Source: Priestia megaterium | Lineage (GTDB): Bacteria; Bacillota; Bacilli; Bacillales; Bacillaceae_H | Assembly: GCF_009497655.1 (NCBI RefSeq) | Contig: NZ_CP023317.1 | Location: forward strand, 4,059,501 to 4,123,500 | Direction: 5' to 3' | DNA: 64,000 nt | Shown: positions 24,990-35,464 of the stretch, piece after piece | Numbering within the stretch: position 1 is the first letter of the stretch | Layout: every line of letters starts with the position of its first letter | Notes under the pieces: model-generated | Database searches by the model: none | What the model was told of the DNA's origin: nothing | The model's input: the letters and a program-made list of their open reading frames with translations, nothing else | Program-made: the position numbers and the translations under genes

Positions 24990-25490
24990 CTATGCCCCTC
25001 CTTGTGGTTTGGCTTTTCCTAGATATAACGTACCGCCTTTTACCTTTTGAACGTATACATCTAACGGTCCCATCGGTGGTGTCCCCGGTACATTTTTACC
25101 GCTTTTTTCATACATTCCCCCATGACAAGGGCAGTAGAAACGATGTGGATAGTTTTTGTCACCAGCCCAGTTAACCGTACAGCCTAAATGCTTACAAATT
25201 GGTGACAGCGCAACGATTTCACCTTTATCAGTTTTGTACACCCAAGCCGATCTTGGTTCTTCTGATTTATGCCACGCATCCACTTGCTTGATTTTAAAAT
25301 CGACACGTTTCGGCTCTTTTGTAATGTCTTTAACCTGCGCTACAGCTACTAAATCCTGACCCGCTTCTTTTTCCAAAATTGGATCTACTGCAAAGCGCAC
25401 CATTGGCATTAACATTCCAGCAGCCATAAATCCCCCTACACCAGTGAGCGTATAGTTTAAAAACTGTCGTCTTGATACCCGATCACCCAT
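24990..25490 (-). CDS. qcrA: Menaquinol:cytochrome c oxidoreductase, Rieske iron-sulfur subunit QcrA
   Basis: Rieske [2Fe-2S] protein, 166 aa. A twin-arginine type N-terminus (SRRQFLNYTLTGVGGF) leads into one membrane anchor. The cluster ligands are CKHLGC (residues 99-104) and CPCH (120-123). The ATG at 25490, behind AAAGGGGGG, gives the conserved start; an upstream in-frame ATG is less likely. It is the first gene of the qcr operon, transcribed from a sigma-A promoter at 25571-25599. Confidence 0.96.
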   Translation of the reverse strand: MGDRVSRRQFLNYTLTGVGGFMAAGMLMPMVRFAVDPILEKEAGQDLVAVAQVKDITKEPKRVDFKIKQVDAWHKSEEPRSAWVYKTDKGEIVALSPICKHLGCTVNWAGDKNYPHRFYCPCHGGMYEKSGKNVPGTPPMGPLDVYVQKVKGGTLYLGKAKPQGGA

Positions 25491-25570
25491 GCTTTTCCCC
25501 CCTTTAAAAAAGTTCAGTCCAGAGAATTTTGGACACATGATGGACCATTCTATTAAACTAGGACATAATC

Positions 25571-25599
25571 ATGATATATTAATATTTCTGGAAGGTCAA
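25571..25599 (-). promoter_or_regulatory. Sigma-A promoter of qcrABC
   Basis: TTGACC (25599-25594), 17-nt spacer, TATCAT (25576-25571) on the minus strand, about 80 nt before the qcrA start. Confidence 0.6.
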
Positions 25600-25694
25600 T
25601 ACAATAAAAACCTAAAACATGGAAATAATCTTTATTTTTCTAAATTTTTCGTCATTATTTTGTTTGCGCTTCCATTGCTTATTCTACAGCCTTT

Positions 25695-26153
25695 TTAAAC
25701 ACTCCATTTCTCTACAAAAATCGGCAGGAGCTGTTGGACTTGTTCATGTATGAGCGTATACTTATGCGAGTCGTCTATATGCTCAAGCGGTAAAGCAGGT
25801 ATCCAAATGCAGTGAGCCCCTATTTCTTTTTCATACTGCAGCCAATCTCGGTCGCTAGTAAGCACAAAAAGATGTTTGACTTCATTGTCATTTATATGCT
25901 CATTCCAACGAAGTAATGTTTCATAAACAGCAGCTACTCCATCTTTTTTTAAGTATGTAAAACTAGGTGTTAAAATCACTCTTCCTTTAAATTGTCTCTC
26001 TAACTCTTCAGTAAGAGCAGTCGTATATTCACTCATAGATGCAGTAAGCTTTAAATCTTCTCCGAAATCAATAGGAATGAGTGGAACCAATACGGTATCA
26101 ACATAACTTTTGGATTGTAAATACACATCCATTTCCTTCGCCTGCAGCTTCAA
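25695..26153 (-). CDS. ypiF: YpiF, DUF2487 family protein
   Basis: 152-aa soluble protein of unknown function. It begins MKLQAKEMDVYLQSKSYVDTVLVPLIPIDFG from a TTG codon with GGAG 7 nt upstream. Conserved internal segments include LTPSFTYLKKDGVAAVYETLLRWNEHI and FVLTSDRDWLQYEKEIGAHCIWIPALPLEHID. It sits between ypiB and qcrA, as in B. subtilis, where it is thought to be linked to the qcr genes only by position. Confidence 0.85.
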   Translation of the reverse strand: MKLQAKEMDVYLQSKSYVDTVLVPLIPIDFGEDLKLTASMSEYTTALTEELERQFKGRVILTPSFTYLKKDGVAAVYETLLRWNEHINDNEVKHLFVLTSDRDWLQYEKEIGAHCIWIPALPLEHIDDSHKYTLIHEQVQQLLPIFVEKWSV

Positions 26154-26220
26154 CTTTCTTCTCCTCTCAGCAAGCTTGCTAAGGCTTGTCTTATTTATTT
26201 TTCAAACTGAATAAGGAGAT

Positions 26221-26263
26221 AAAAAAAGAGATTGACCTTTTTCTAAGAAGCTAGCCAATCTCT
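26221..26263 (-). terminator. Terminator of ypiA-ypiB
   Basis: Arms AGAGATTG/CAATCTCT around a 21-nt loop, followed by T7 on the minus strand, just after ypiB. Confidence 0.65.
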
Positions 26264-26270
26264 CGTTTAT

Positions 26271-26816
26271 CTACTGTACATAATGGTTATTTAAATATTC
26301 GCTTAAGCGCTGAAATTCCTCTTTATCATTTTCATCTAATGCTTTATCAATTAGTTCCATGATTTTTGATCGTTGAAATTTCTGAATAGATTCTTCCAAT
26401 ATTTGCTCAGCTAATACTCTGTCTTTTTCATTTGTTTGATTAGCTTTTGGCATATACGGATTGTCTTCCAGTACAGCCACATATTGAGGCGATGAATACA
26501 ACGATCGGAAGTTTAATTGAATATAAATGTCTTCTTCTCGATTCAAACGAATATCATGAAATGATTTTTCTGCATCGGTTGTCATGATATTTTCTTTATA
26601 AAAACGAAATGGAGGGTCTTCCACACAGTGCGTAGACATCACCATCCCGCGAGGACAAAACTGTGCTTGCTCAACGAAGTGAACTCGTTTCATCAATTGA
26701 TCATGGCTCATCAAATAATTTAAAATCCATACACATTCTCTGCGCTTCAGCTGATAATTCGTTAAAAACCAGCGAACAAATTCTTTTTTCTCGTTGACAG
26801 TAACAGGGGTCGTCAT
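26271..26816 (-). CDS. ypiB: YpiB, UPF0302 family protein
   Basis: 181-aa protein of the UPF0302 family. The N-terminal domain has [44 protein letters not shown] (about residues 8-51). The C-terminal helical IDEYAN/YpiB-type part ends [30 protein letters not shown]. subtilis YpiB has been tied to cytochrome bc complex and outgrowth phenotypes, but its molecular role is not established. It is downstream of ypiA. Confidence 0.88.
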   Translation of the reverse strand: MTTPVTVNEKKEFVRWFLTNYQLKRRECVWILNYLMSHDQLMKRVHFVEQAQFCPRGMVMSTHCVEDPPFRFYKENIMTTDAEKSFHDIRLNREEDIYIQLNFRSLYSSPQYVAVLEDNPYMPKANQTNEKDRVLAEQILEESIQKFQRSKIMELIDKALDENDKEEFQRLSEYLNNHYVQ

Positions 26817-26913
26817 ATTCTCACTTCCCTCCTCTGTGTTTAAACTCTCAGTTAAAACACCTTTTACAGTTATTTATTCCACACGGCAGCAATAAAATCC
26901 TCTGAACTATTAT

Positions 26914-28170
26914 TTATTCTTCTAATTGAAATAATATGTCTTGAATTTCATCTACTGTTGGATCCATGGCTAATAAAGCTTGGAAAATCCCCTTCGCTTT
27001 CGAGCGCTGTCCTTCTTCTAATAAGAAATAGCCATACTCTTCTAAAAACGCATACTCTTCTTTAAAAACAGTATATGCAGATTCGTAGTATTTTAGCGCT
27101 TCTTCATAATTTTCTAATTCCTGATAAGCTTTTGCTAAATCCCATTCAAAATGAGGGTCATGCTCATTATATTCTTTGGCATGCTCGATATTCTCTACTA
27201 CATCTTCATATCTCTCTTGACTCATATAAAGTTTAGAGAGAGTTAAAATAGCTTCAATGTACCCTGGATCTAGTGCAATCGCTTGTTGAAACGCCGATTC
27301 AGCCTCTTCTTCTAGACCGCGCTTTAATGCTATTTTACCTTTAAAAAAGTAAAGTTCTTTTTGAAATTCATCCTGCGCAATACCTTCGTTGACAGCCACC
27401 GCAGCCTCTTCTAGCATCTCTTCATGTTCATATGACTTTGCTAAATATAAATAAAGAGAATGGTACTCACGGTCTAACTCTTTTAGTTCTGTAAACTTTT
27501 CAATAGCGGTCTGATAATGACCTGCTTGATACGCTGAAATCGCATATTCAAATAGTGTGTTAATCTCAAGCTTATCTTTTAACGCTTGATCAAAGTAAGG
27601 AAGCGCTTCTTCGAACTGGCCGATACCTGCTAGACTTTCAGCTAATCGCTGACGAAGATCCGTACCGTTAAATTCTTTTTCTGTTTTTAGCAGCGTTTGA
27701 TAAAAAGGAATTGCCTTTTGATAAATTCCTTGACTGCTGTAAAATTCACCGAGCCCAAAATCGATAACCGGCTCATTTGGAAGCATTTTTTTCGCTTCCA
27801 TTAACTTTTGCTCACTTACTTCACTAAGGCCTTGCATTTGATATAAGTCAGCTACAAGAAGCAGAGCTGGCACGTAATTATCGTCTTCGCTGCTAATTTG
27901 ATTTAAAATATGAATGGCTTCTTCTTCTTCTTCTAAATCAATGAGCATTTCAGCTTTTAATAAATACAGCTCGCCTTCTTCTGGGTATTTAGCAATGAGC
28001 TCGTCTATTAAAGGCAGCGCATCATTTACTAGTCCCCACTCCTGTAGCTGTTCAGCCATTAAAAACTTTTCTTCGTCTGTAGCTTTATCTTTCAATTCAT
28101 GAATAAGGGCAAGACCTTTTTCAATTTCATTGGATTCTACGTAACCTATCGCGCGGTCTAGTTCTTTCAC
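26914..28170 (-). CDS. ypiA: YpiA, tetratricopeptide-repeat protein
   Basis: 418-aa protein made almost entirely of TPR helices. About ten repeats are visible (for example YQKAIPFYQTLLKTEKEFNG, YQTAIEKFTELKELDREYHS, LEEEAESAFQQAIALDPGYIEAI, YEEALKYYESAYTVFKEEYAF). Very acidic; no signal or membrane segment. It probably acts as a protein-binding scaffold; the partner is unknown. GTG at 28170 is favoured over the TTG two codons earlier because AAAGGAG then has 8-nt spacing. Position between aroA and ypiB is conserved. Confidence 0.88.
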   Translation of the reverse strand: MKELDRAIGYVESNEIEKGLALIHELKDKATDEEKFLMAEQLQEWGLVNDALPLIDELIAKYPEEGELYLLKAEMLIDLEEEEEAIHILNQISSEDDNYVPALLLVADLYQMQGLSEVSEQKLMEAKKMLPNEPVIDFGLGEFYSSQGIYQKAIPFYQTLLKTEKEFNGTDLRQRLAESLAGIGQFEEALPYFDQALKDKLEINTLFEYAISAYQAGHYQTAIEKFTELKELDREYHSLYLYLAKSYEHEEMLEEAAVAVNEGIAQDEFQKELYFFKGKIALKRGLEEEAESAFQQAIALDPGYIEAILTLSKLYMSQERYEDVVENIEHAKEYNEHDPHFEWDLAKAYQELENYEEALKYYESAYTVFKEEYAFLEEYGYFLLEEGQRSKAKGIFQALLAMDPTVDEIQDILFQLEE

Positions 28171-28474
28171 ACACAATTCTCCTTTATTATTACATTCACT
28201 TTTTATATAAAAATAAAACGAATTAATTTTCTATTTTTCCAAACTCGAAGCAAGAACACATGCTTCTATACACCATGATAAAATAGTTTGAGCGTTTGTT
28301 CAACAAATCAATTTGAATACGCTTACATTTTTTTAGGTAAAAACGAGATTGAGACATGAAACCTTCGTTCACCATCTCAATAAAAAATCCGAACGAGTTT
28401 GATTTTTCATCAACAATATCAATTCCTCGTTCGGATTTCCCTTCAACCAAAATACGTTTGTTCCAGCCTCTTCC
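28171..28474. other. Intergenic region between aroA and ypiA
   Basis: 304 bp with no supported gene. The aroA-proximal part is the supra-operon terminator (28382-28438). The rest is AT-rich and should contain the ypiA promoter, which I could not pin down. Confidence 0.5.
28382..28438 (-). terminator. Terminator of the trp-hisC-tyrA-aroA operon
   Basis: A 13-bp stem AAATCCGAACGAG and its complement around a loop of about 28 nt, followed by T6 on the minus strand. Confidence 0.75.
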
Positions 28475-29764
28475 TTATTGGCTTAGCTCATCAAGATCTT
28501 CAAAAAAAGTAGGGTAGGAGACGTGAATGGCATCACTTCTCATTAGCGTTACCTCTCCCGTTGCAATGGCTGCTGCGACCGCAAGCATCATTCCAATTCG
28601 ATGATCTCCGTAGCTGTCTACTTCCCCGCTTCGCAGGGCCGTCTTGCCTTCGATAATAAGTCCATCAGGTGTTGGCGTAACGGAGGCACCCAGCTTGCTT
28701 AGCTCGGTTGCAACCGTATCGATGCGGTTCGTTTCTTTTACTTTTAGTTCTTCCGCATCTTTAATCACCGTTTTCCCAGTTGCCTGAGTCGCCAAAAGAG
28801 CGATTACCGGAATTTCATCAATTAAACGAGGAATTAAATCGCCCCCAATTTCAATCCCTTTCAACTGAGACGTTTCAATCGTCAAATCGCCAATAGGCTC
28901 TCCATTTTGAATACGTTCATTGGAAATTGTAAGGCGTGCACCCATTTGCTGAAGCACATCAATAATACCTGTTCTTGTAGGATTGAGTCCGACGTTTTTC
29001 AAAACGATTCGGCTGTTTGGAACAATGGCTCCTGCAACAAGAAAGAATGCAGCTGAAGAAATGTCTCCAGGGACGTACACATCCGTTCCGCGCAGGGATT
29101 GTCCCCCTTCAATACTTACAGTCGTTCCATCTACCTCTACGTCTACTCCAAATGCGCGAAGCATACGCTCGGTATGGTCGCGTGATGTAAAAGGCTCGGT
29201 TACTTTTGTTGTGCCTTCGGCATGAAGTCCCGCTAGTAAAATCGCCGATTTTACTTGTGCACTTGCTACAGGAGAATGGTAATGAATTGCTTTTAATGCT
29301 CCTCCTCTAGTAGATAAAGGCGTATATTGGCCATGCTCACGCCCATCAATCTTTGCACCCATAGAGCGCAGCGGCACCGTAACACGGCTCATTGGACGCT
29401 TGGCAATCGACTCATCTCCAATTAGAGATGTATGAAATGGCACACCGGCAAGAATCCCCAGCATTAAACGAGTAGTTGTTCCTGAATTTCCTACATCTAA
29501 GATGGAAGTAGGTTCACTTAATCCTTCGATACCTTTACCTTCCACTTCAACATACTCGCCTTCTCTTTTAATCGATACGCCCATCTTTTCAAAACAAGAG
29601 ATAGTACTTAAGCAATCTTCACCTGCTAAAAAATGATTAATCGTAGTTTTCCCTTCTGCCATCGCTCCGAACATCACAGCTCTGTGAGAAATTGACTTAT
29701 CCCCGGGAATAGAAATTTCTCCTTGAAGAGATGAAAGATTCGTTTTTAATGGTTTTCCACTCAT
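28475..29764 (-). CDS. aroA: 3-phosphoshikimate 1-carboxyvinyltransferase (EPSP synthase)
   Basis: Sixth step of the shikimate pathway, joining PEP to shikimate-3-phosphate (named aroE in B. subtilis). 429 aa. Visible motifs are [59 protein letters not shown] and [14 protein letters not shown]. The ATG at 29764 was chosen because AGGTG lies 8 nt upstream. It is the last gene of the trp supra-operon, 21 bp after tyrA. Confidence 0.96.
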   Translation of the reverse strand: MSGKPLKTNLSSLQGEISIPGDKSISHRAVMFGAMAEGKTTINHFLAGEDCLSTISCFEKMGVSIKREGEYVEVEGKGIEGLSEPTSILDVGNSGTTTRLMLGILAGVPFHTSLIGDESIAKRPMSRVTVPLRSMGAKIDGREHGQYTPLSTRGGALKAIHYHSPVASAQVKSAILLAGLHAEGTTKVTEPFTSRDHTERMLRAFGVDVEVDGTTVSIEGGQSLRGTDVYVPGDISSAAFFLVAGAIVPNSRIVLKNVGLNPTRTGIIDVLQQMGARLTISNERIQNGEPIGDLTIETSQLKGIEIGGDLIPRLIDEIPVIALLATQATGKTVIKDAEELKVKETNRIDTVATELSKLGASVTPTPDGLIIEGKTALRSGEVDSYGDHRIGMMLAVAAAIATGEVTLMRSDAIHVSYPTFFEDLDELSQ

Positions 29765-29785
29765 TTCATTCACACCTTTCATACA

Positions 29786-30886
29786 TTAAGAAATAAACGT
29801 CTGATATTGATGCTGATGGAGACACGCTCTTGCCCGCTTTCTATCTTCCTCTGTTTGAAAGCTCAAACGTAATACTCCGTATATATCTTCTCGTGTTTCC
29901 AAAATTCGAATGTTTGTAATACTGATTTCATCTTCTGCTAAATAACCGGTTACTTCTGAGATAATACCCGGATAGTCAGGAACATCCACATAGAGATCAT
30001 AAAAGGATGGAATCGCTCCTTTGGTTCGTACAGGAAGCTGATCTCTAAATTGTTTCGCTTGTGAAAAATATGTATAGATATCATTCGCATCTTTTCGTTC
30101 GATCATATTTCGCACGTCGTTCATTTCTTCAAGCCAGTGGTCAAACATTGAAAGAAGCGCATCCTGGTTATGAAGCAAAATATCTCTCCACATCGCTGGA
30201 CTGCTTGAAGCAATACGTGTAATATCACGAAACCCTCCAGCCGCAAGCTGCGAAACTAGCTGATTGTCTTGTTGGTAATATTCTGCTTGATGAACAAGGC
30301 TTGCAGCAATAATATGTGGAAAATGGCTAATGACACCTGCTAATTTATCATGTTCTTTTGGTGACATTACAATAATTTTAGCTTTTGTACCACTTAGCAA
30401 TTCCTTTAAGCTGTTTAAAGCCTCCGAAGAAGTAGAAGATGAAGGTGTTAATACATACATTGCATTTTCAAATAAATGAGCTTTAGAAGCAGCTACTCCG
30501 CTTTTATGAGACCCCGCCATTGGATGACCCCCGATAAACTCAATGCCTTTAGAAATAAGAGCCTCGGCTGTCTTCACTACTTCTTCTTTTGTACTTCCTA
30601 CGTCTGTTACGATGACAGACTGTTTGAGCGTAAAATGTTCGAACTGTTTTAGCACTTCCGCTGCTTGGGTGACCGGAATGGCAATAACAATATAATCCGC
30701 TTGCTCAGCGCCTTGTTGCAAAGAAGAAGCCGCTTGGTCAATTACGCCTAGAGTTTTAGCGAGCTCCAGCTGCTCTTGATTAATGTCAAAACCTATTACA
30801 TCAAGATGATGCTGCGTCTTTTTTATATTAAGTGCAAGAGATCCTCCAATTAATCCCAGGCCTACAACAAAAACATTTTCTTTCAC
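29786..30886 (-). CDS. tyrA: Prephenate dehydrogenase
   Basis: Converts prephenate to 4-hydroxyphenylpyruvate with NAD, on the way to tyrosine. The 366-aa protein has a Rossmann domain (GLGLIGGSLALNIK, residues 9-22). The conserved GGHPMAGSHKSGV and a C-terminal ACT regulatory domain (about 295-366, DVPDYPGIISEVTGYLAEDEISITNIRIL) follow, suggesting feedback control. Start is GTG behind GAGGTG. It is separated from hisC by 72 bp that contain a strong hairpin. Confidence 0.95.
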   Translation of the reverse strand: MKENVFVVGLGLIGGSLALNIKKTQHHLDVIGFDINQEQLELAKTLGVIDQAASSLQQGAEQADYIVIAIPVTQAAEVLKQFEHFTLKQSVIVTDVGSTKEEVVKTAEALISKGIEFIGGHPMAGSHKSGVAASKAHLFENAMYVLTPSSSTSSEALNSLKELLSGTKAKIIVMSPKEHDKLAGVISHFPHIIAASLVHQAEYYQQDNQLVSQLAAGGFRDITRIASSSPAMWRDILLHNQDALLSMFDHWLEEMNDVRNMIERKDANDIYTYFSQAKQFRDQLPVRTKGAIPSFYDLYVDVPDYPGIISEVTGYLAEDEISITNIRILETREDIYGVLRLSFQTEEDRKRARACLHQHQYQTFIS

Positions 30887-30910
30887 TTTCCTTCACCTCA
30901 TTGTGCATAT

Positions 30911-30944
30911 GAAGATGAGAGTGTGAAATCACACTCTCATCTTT
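30911..30944. repeat. Strong hairpin between hisC and tyrA
   Basis: A 15-bp perfect stem (AAGATGAGAGTGTGA at 30912-30926 and its complement at 30929-30943) within the operon. On the transcribed minus strand no T tract follows, so it is not a standard terminator there. It may set mRNA processing or stability. Confidence 0.7.
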
Positions 30945-30958
30945 TACTATATTAGGTA

Positions 30959-32062
30959 TTAAGCTTTCGCCGTTTCTTGGTTAACAAACTGCTGAAGCAA
31001 TTCAATGATTTGTTCATTTTGTTCTTTTGTTCCCACCGTAATACGAACGGAAGTTGGGAAGCCTAATGCATTCCCTGAACGAACGATAAATCCGCGCTGC
31101 AATAAAAATTGAAACACTTCATCGCCTTGACGGCCAAAATCAATTAGAACAAAATTAGTGAAAGAAGGATAATAGTTTAAGCCATTCTTATCACAGAAAG
31201 CATAGTACTGCTGCAAACCTGCTTCATTTTTCTTTTTGCACTCTTCAATGAACGCTTGGTCTTCAAGAGCAACGATTGCTGCTTTTTGAGCCATGCGGCT
31301 TGTATTAAAAGGTTCGCGAGCCGGCTCAATTTTTTGTAGCAATGATTCGTTTGCAATACCGTAACCAATACGCAAAGAAGCTAAGCCGTATGCTTTTGAA
31401 AATGTGCGAAGTACAATTAAGTTTTCGTATTCATTCAAAAGCTCTACCGTATTCGGATAGTCGGCTTGGTCTGCTGCATACTCAAAATACGCTTCATCCA
31501 TAACGATTAACGTATGCTTAGGAACTTGCTTCATAAAGGAAATTAACTCATCGCCCTTCACATACGTTCCCGTTGGGTTATTAGGACTGCATACCCATAC
31601 AATTGTCGTATTTTCATCAATTGCACGAAGCATAGCATTTAAATCATGATCTCCGCCGCGCAGCGGTACTTCACGAATTTCTGCACCTTCAATTACGGCA
31701 TTGTGCTTATATTGAGGAAATGATGGCGTTGGCATGACAGTGTTTGTATCAGCCGATAGTAAAGCTCGGCAAATAATTTGAATGACTTCATCAGACCCAT
31801 TTCCAAAAATCAGCTGATCTTGCTCTACACCTACGTGTTTTGCTACTGCTGCACGCAGTTCAGCTGCATAACCGTCTGGATAAAGCGCCATATTTTCAAT
31901 TTCTGCAGCAATCGCCTCTTTTACTAAAGCAGAGCTGCCGTAAGGATTTTCATTGGATGCTAATTTTACAACGCGATCTAAATTAAATTCACGCTTCACT
32001 TCTTCAATTGGCTTACCTGGTTTATATGGAGATAAAGTTAGTAATTGTTCTTTTACCTTCAC
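30959..32062 (-). CDS. hisC: Histidinol-phosphate/aromatic aminotransferase
   Basis: PLP-dependent aminotransferase, 367 aa, used for histidine and, in bacilli, also for tyrosine and phenylalanine synthesis. Motifs: [66 protein letters not shown] and the PLP-lysine segment [15 protein letters not shown]. The GTG at 32062 has GAGGTG 7 nt upstream; this ribosome site lies within the end of trpA. Placement inside the trp operon matches B. subtilis. Confidence 0.96.
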   Translation of the reverse strand: MKVKEQLLTLSPYKPGKPIEEVKREFNLDRVVKLASNENPYGSSALVKEAIAAEIENMALYPDGYAAELRAAVAKHVGVEQDQLIFGNGSDEVIQIICRALLSADTNTVMPTPSFPQYKHNAVIEGAEIREVPLRGGDHDLNAMLRAIDENTTIVWVCSPNNPTGTYVKGDELISFMKQVPKHTLIVMDEAYFEYAADQADYPNTVELLNEYENLIVLRTFSKAYGLASLRIGYGIANESLLQKIEPAREPFNTSRMAQKAAIVALEDQAFIEECKKKNEAGLQQYYAFCDKNGLNYYPSFTNFVLIDFGRQGDEVFQFLLQRGFIVRSGNALGFPTSVRITVGTKEQNEQIIELLQQFVNQETAKA

Positions 32063-32066
32063 CGTG

Positions 32067-32882
32067 TTACACCTCGCATTTTTGTATAGGCGAAACGATG
32101 GATGCAACATACTCCTCAATTTGATTTAATCCGTCTCGGCGTGTATCCTTATTTAAAAGAACTTGTTCAAGCTGGCCAATTTTATTAACAATTGCACTTC
32201 CAATTACAATGCCGTCGCTGTGTTCTTTTAATACCTCTACTTGTTCGCTTGTTGAAATCCCAAAACCGACGGCAACCGGTATAGAAGCTGCTGCTTTCAC
32301 ATCTTCTAAAAAGGTGCCAATATCAGCTGGCAGCGTAGAGCGAACCCCAGTAACGCCTAAAGACGACACGCAGTATAAGAAGCCCGTTGCATCTGCAGCA
32401 ATTTTTTGAATACGCTCTTTAGATGTAGGAGCAACCATTGAAATGTACGCAACTTCATTTTCAGCGGCAAGCTCCCGGATACGGCCACTCTCTTCGTACG
32501 GTAAATCCGGAATTAGCACTCCATCTATTTCATTTTCTCGCATTAACGCGAAAAAGGATTCTAAACCTAATTGTAACACAGGATTAAAATAGGTAAAGAG
32601 AATTACCGGTATTTTCACACCTTTTTTTCTCATCACCGATACAAGCTTAATAGCTTTTGAAATAGACATACCGCCAGATAAAGCTCTTTTGGACGCCTCT
32701 TGAATAATCGGACCATCTGCTAAAGGATCGGAATACGGTACGCCCAGCTCTAAAATAGAAGCACCTTGCTTTTGCAAAGACAAAGCAATTTCCACCGTTG
32801 CATCTTCATGAGGATCTCCTGCTGTAATAAATGGAATAAATAATGTTTCATGTTTAGGTAGTCTCGCTTCAAACGTATTCAT
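32067..32882 (-). CDS. trpA: Tryptophan synthase alpha chain
   Basis: Cleaves indole-3-glycerol phosphate to indole, which is channelled to TrpB. 271 aa TIM barrel. The catalytic glutamate and aspartate are in [37 protein letters not shown] and [10 protein letters not shown] (phosphate loop region) are present. It overlaps the trpB end by 14 nt, indicating coupled translation. Confidence 0.97.
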   Translation of the reverse strand: MNTFEARLPKHETLFIPFITAGDPHEDATVEIALSLQKQGASILELGVPYSDPLADGPIIQEASKRALSGGMSISKAIKLVSVMRKKGVKIPVILFTYFNPVLQLGLESFFALMRENEIDGVLIPDLPYEESGRIRELAAENEVAYISMVAPTSKERIQKIAADATGFLYCVSSLGVTGVRSTLPADIGTFLEDVKAAASIPVAVGFGISTSEQVEVLKEHSDGIVIGSAIVNKIGQLEQVLLNKDTRRDGLNQIEEYVASIVSPIQKCEV

Positions 32883-34707
32883 GTTCTTCTTCCTTCCCTT
32901 CTAGCAAGTTTACTAATGTATGAACGTCCTTATCTCCTCGACCTGATAAGCAAATTAAAATGGTTTCTTCTTTCGTCATGCTTTTAGCCAGTTCAAATGC
33001 TTTTGCCAGCGCATGGGCGGATTCGATAGCCGGGATGATTCCCTCCGTTTTCGCCAGCAGCTGAAGAGCTTCGATTGATTCATCATCCGTTACACTTTCA
33101 TATTCTACTCGTCCAATAGATGAAAGGTGAGAATGCTCTGGACCGATACCCGGATAATCCAAACCTGCTGAAATAGAATAAGGCTCTGTAATTTGACCAT
33201 TTTCATCTTGAAGTAAATACGTGAGCGTTCCGTGGATAACACCTTTTGTGCCTTTAGCCATTTTAGCAGCATGAAGAGCTGTATTTAGTCCTTTCCCCCC
33301 TGCTTCTACTCCAATCAAGCGTACATGTTCTTCTTTAATAAAATCATAAAACATACCGATTGCATTACTACCGCCTCCGACGCATGCCACGACAGCATTT
33401 GGAAGTTTTCCTTCTACCGCTGTAAACTGTTCTTTTGCTTCTTCTCCAATAATTTTTTGGAAATCTCGAACCATTTTAGGATAAGGATGCGGTCCAATTG
33501 CCGAACCAATTAAGTAAAAATGATCTTCACAGTGTTGAACCCAGTAGCGGATTGCTTCATTTGTTGCATCTTTTAGCGTTTTTGTTCCAGAAGTTGCAGG
33601 AATGACTTCCGCTCCTAGAAGCTTCATGCGAAAGACGTTCAACGCCTGACGTTCAATATCTTCTTCTCCCATGAATACTTTACATTCCATTCCGAACTTT
33701 GCAGCTACTGTAGCTGTGGCTACCCCGTGCTGACCCGCTCCTGTTTCAGCAATAATTTTTGTTTTGCCCATCCGTTTAGCAAGTAAAATCTGTCCAATGG
33801 CATTGTTGATTTTGTGAGCACCCGTATGATTTAAGTCTTCACGTTTTAAATAAATTTTTGCCCCGCCGAGTGTTTCGGTAATATTATCAGCATATGTTAA
33901 AGCCGTTGGTCGCCCTGAGTAATTGACGAGTAAGGATAGATACTCATCTTTAAATGCCGGATCTTTCATTGCTTGATTCAAAGCTGCTTCTACTTCTTCA
34001 AGTGGTTTCATTAATGTTTCAGGTACGTATTTTCCGCCAAATTCACCAAAGCGGCCAAATTCATCAGGATGATTGTATGTCATAGTATGGATCTTCCTTT
34101 CAATCTCTATAATTTTTGTATAGTCCTTCGTTCCATTTGTTTCAATACCGCCAGAAATATCAATCGCCCCAGGCTTGTAGGGTAACAAGTTCTCAATGTT
34201 AAAAGCATTGATTCCTCCAGCAATAAAGCATTTTTTACCTAACTTTCGTGCAGCTGATTCATACTGAGGAACGAAGCTCCAATCAAAAGCGACGCCCGTT
34301 CCTCCGAATTGTTCTTTAACCTTGCTGTCAATTACATAACCGTCAGCTTCTTCATATACATGCATTTGCTGCAGCGTATCTTTATTGTGCGGGAGTGCTT
34401 TCCATACTTCATATCCACGCTGCTTTAACTCACGTACTTCAGCAGCTGTTTCTTGCCCGTGGCACTGAATCACATCTAAATTTGTCACGGAGGCAATTTC
34501 AAGTATTTGATCCACCGGTGTATTAACAAATACCCCTACTAGCGCGACTTGTTTTTTTATTTCATCCGTTACAAACTCATTTACTCGTTCAGGCTTTACA
34601 TATCGTTTACTTTTAGGGTAGAAAATAAAGCCAATGTGAGTAGCAGCCGACTTTTCGATTAAAGCTATATCTTGTTTTGATCGAATACCGCAGTACTTAA
34701 TAAGCAT
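32869..34707 (-). CDS. trpFB: TrpF-TrpB: phosphoribosylanthranilate isomerase and tryptophan synthase beta in one frame
   Basis: A single frame with no stop joins TrpF (residues 1-208) to TrpB (209-612). The TrpF part has the catalytic cysteine in KYCGIRS, the DVIQCHGQE strand, and [14 protein letters not shown] near its end. The TrpB part has [18 protein letters not shown], the PLP-lysine motif [20 protein letters not shown] and the phosphate loop GGGSNAIG. Both parts look intact and of normal length. In B. subtilis these are two genes. The TrpB ATG (34083) has AAAGGAAG 9 nt upstream, so a separate TrpB may also be made. ATG at 34707 follows GGGGA and overlaps trpC by 11 nt. Confidence 0.9.
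   Translation of the reverse strand: MLIKYCGIRSKQDIALIEKSAATHIGFIFYPKSKRYVKPERVNEFVTDEIKKQVALVGVFVNTPVDQILEIASVTNLDVIQCHGQETAAEVRELKQRGYEVWKALPHNKDTLQQMHVYEEADGYVIDSKVKEQFGGTGVAFDWSFVPQYESAARKLGKKCFIAGGINAFNIENLLPYKPGAIDISGGIETNGTKDYTKIIEIERKIHTMTYNHPDEFGRFGEFGGKYVPETLMKPLEEVEAALNQAMKDPAFKDEYLSLLVNYSGRPTALTYADNITETLGGAKIYLKREDLNHTGAHKINNAIGQILLAKRMGKTKIIAETGAGQHGVATATVAAKFGMECKVFMGEEDIERQALNVFRMKLLGAEVIPATSGTKTLKDATNEAIRYWVQHCEDHFYLIGSAIGPHPYPKMVRDFQKIIGEEAKEQFTAVEGKLPNAVVACVGGGSNAIGMFYDFIKEEHVRLIGVEAGGKGLNTALHAAKMAKGTKGVIHGTLTYLLQDENGQITEPYSISAGLDYPGIGPEHSHLSSIGRVEYESVTDDESIEALQLLAKTEGIIPAIESAHALAKAFELAKSMTKEETILICLSGRGDKDVHTLVNLLEGKEEEHEYV
34084..34100 (-). promoter_or_regulatory. Internal ribosome binding site for trpB within the trpF-trpB frame
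   Basis: AAAGGAAG lies 9 nt upstream of the in-frame ATG (34083-34081) that begins [17 protein letters not shown], the usual TrpB start. It would allow free TrpB beside any fused product. Confidence 0.6.
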
Positions 34708-35464
34708 ATTCACTTTCCCCAAACAGCTTTTTAATCGCTTTGGTTTGATTATCCTGTCTCATAAGCGATTCTCCTACTAAAATAGCTTTTGCTCCGGCTT
34801 CTTTTACGTAGGAAACATCATCGTATAAGTAAATGCCGCTTTCACTTACTAAAAGCTGATCTTTCGGCACATGCTTAGCGATTTCTTTTGTCTGCTGCAC
34901 GCTGGTTTCAAACGTATGAAGATTTCGATTATTAATCCCGATAATCTTCGGTGTAAATACAGCTAACAGCTGTTCAAGCGTTTCTAAAGAATGCACTTCT
35001 ACTAAACAATCTAACTCTTTTTCAGCAGCTTGAAGATAAAGCTCTTGCAATTTTAATGGTTCAAGTGCTTCTCCGATGAGTAAAATCGCATCGGCACCGA
35101 TTCTTGCACTTTCTTCCACTTGAATGGAATCAATGATGAAATCCTTGCGAAGCACAGGAATAGAGACATGCTGTTTAATATCACTTAAAAACGTTCGGTG
35201 TCCTTGAAAATAGTGCTGATCCGTTAACACAGACAAAGCATCTGCTTTTCCTTCCTCGTAGGCTTTAGCAATTTCCACAGGCTGAAAATTCTCTTTTATT
35301 AATCCTTTGGAAGGAGAGGCTTTTTTTACTTCTGCAATAAGAGCCAGCTCTCGATTCGGATTTGATAAAGCTTCTAAAAATGATCGTTTTGTAACATTTT
35401 GCTGTTCGGGTAACTGTAGGTTTTGAATTTCTTCTTTTTTTGTTTCAATAATTTTATTGAGCAT
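34697..35464 (-). CDS. trpC: Indole-3-glycerol phosphate synthase
   Basis: TIM-barrel enzyme closing the indole ring, 255 aa. Visible: [15 protein letters not shown] (catalytic lysine and phosphate site), [51 protein letters not shown] and VSESGIY. ATG at 35464, 6 nt after AAGGTGG, overlaps the trpD stop by 11 nt; an in-frame TTG two codons earlier is less likely. Confidence 0.96.
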   Translation of the reverse strand: MLNKIIETKKEEIQNLQLPEQQNVTKRSFLEALSNPNRELALIAEVKKASPSKGLIKENFQPVEIAKAYEEGKADALSVLTDQHYFQGHRTFLSDIKQHVSIPVLRKDFIIDSIQVEESARIGADAILLIGEALEPLKLQELYLQAAEKELDCLVEVHSLETLEQLLAVFTPKIIGINNRNLHTFETSVQQTKEIAKHVPKDQLLVSESGIYLYDDVSYVKEAGAKAILVGESLMRQDNQTKAIKKLFGESEYAY

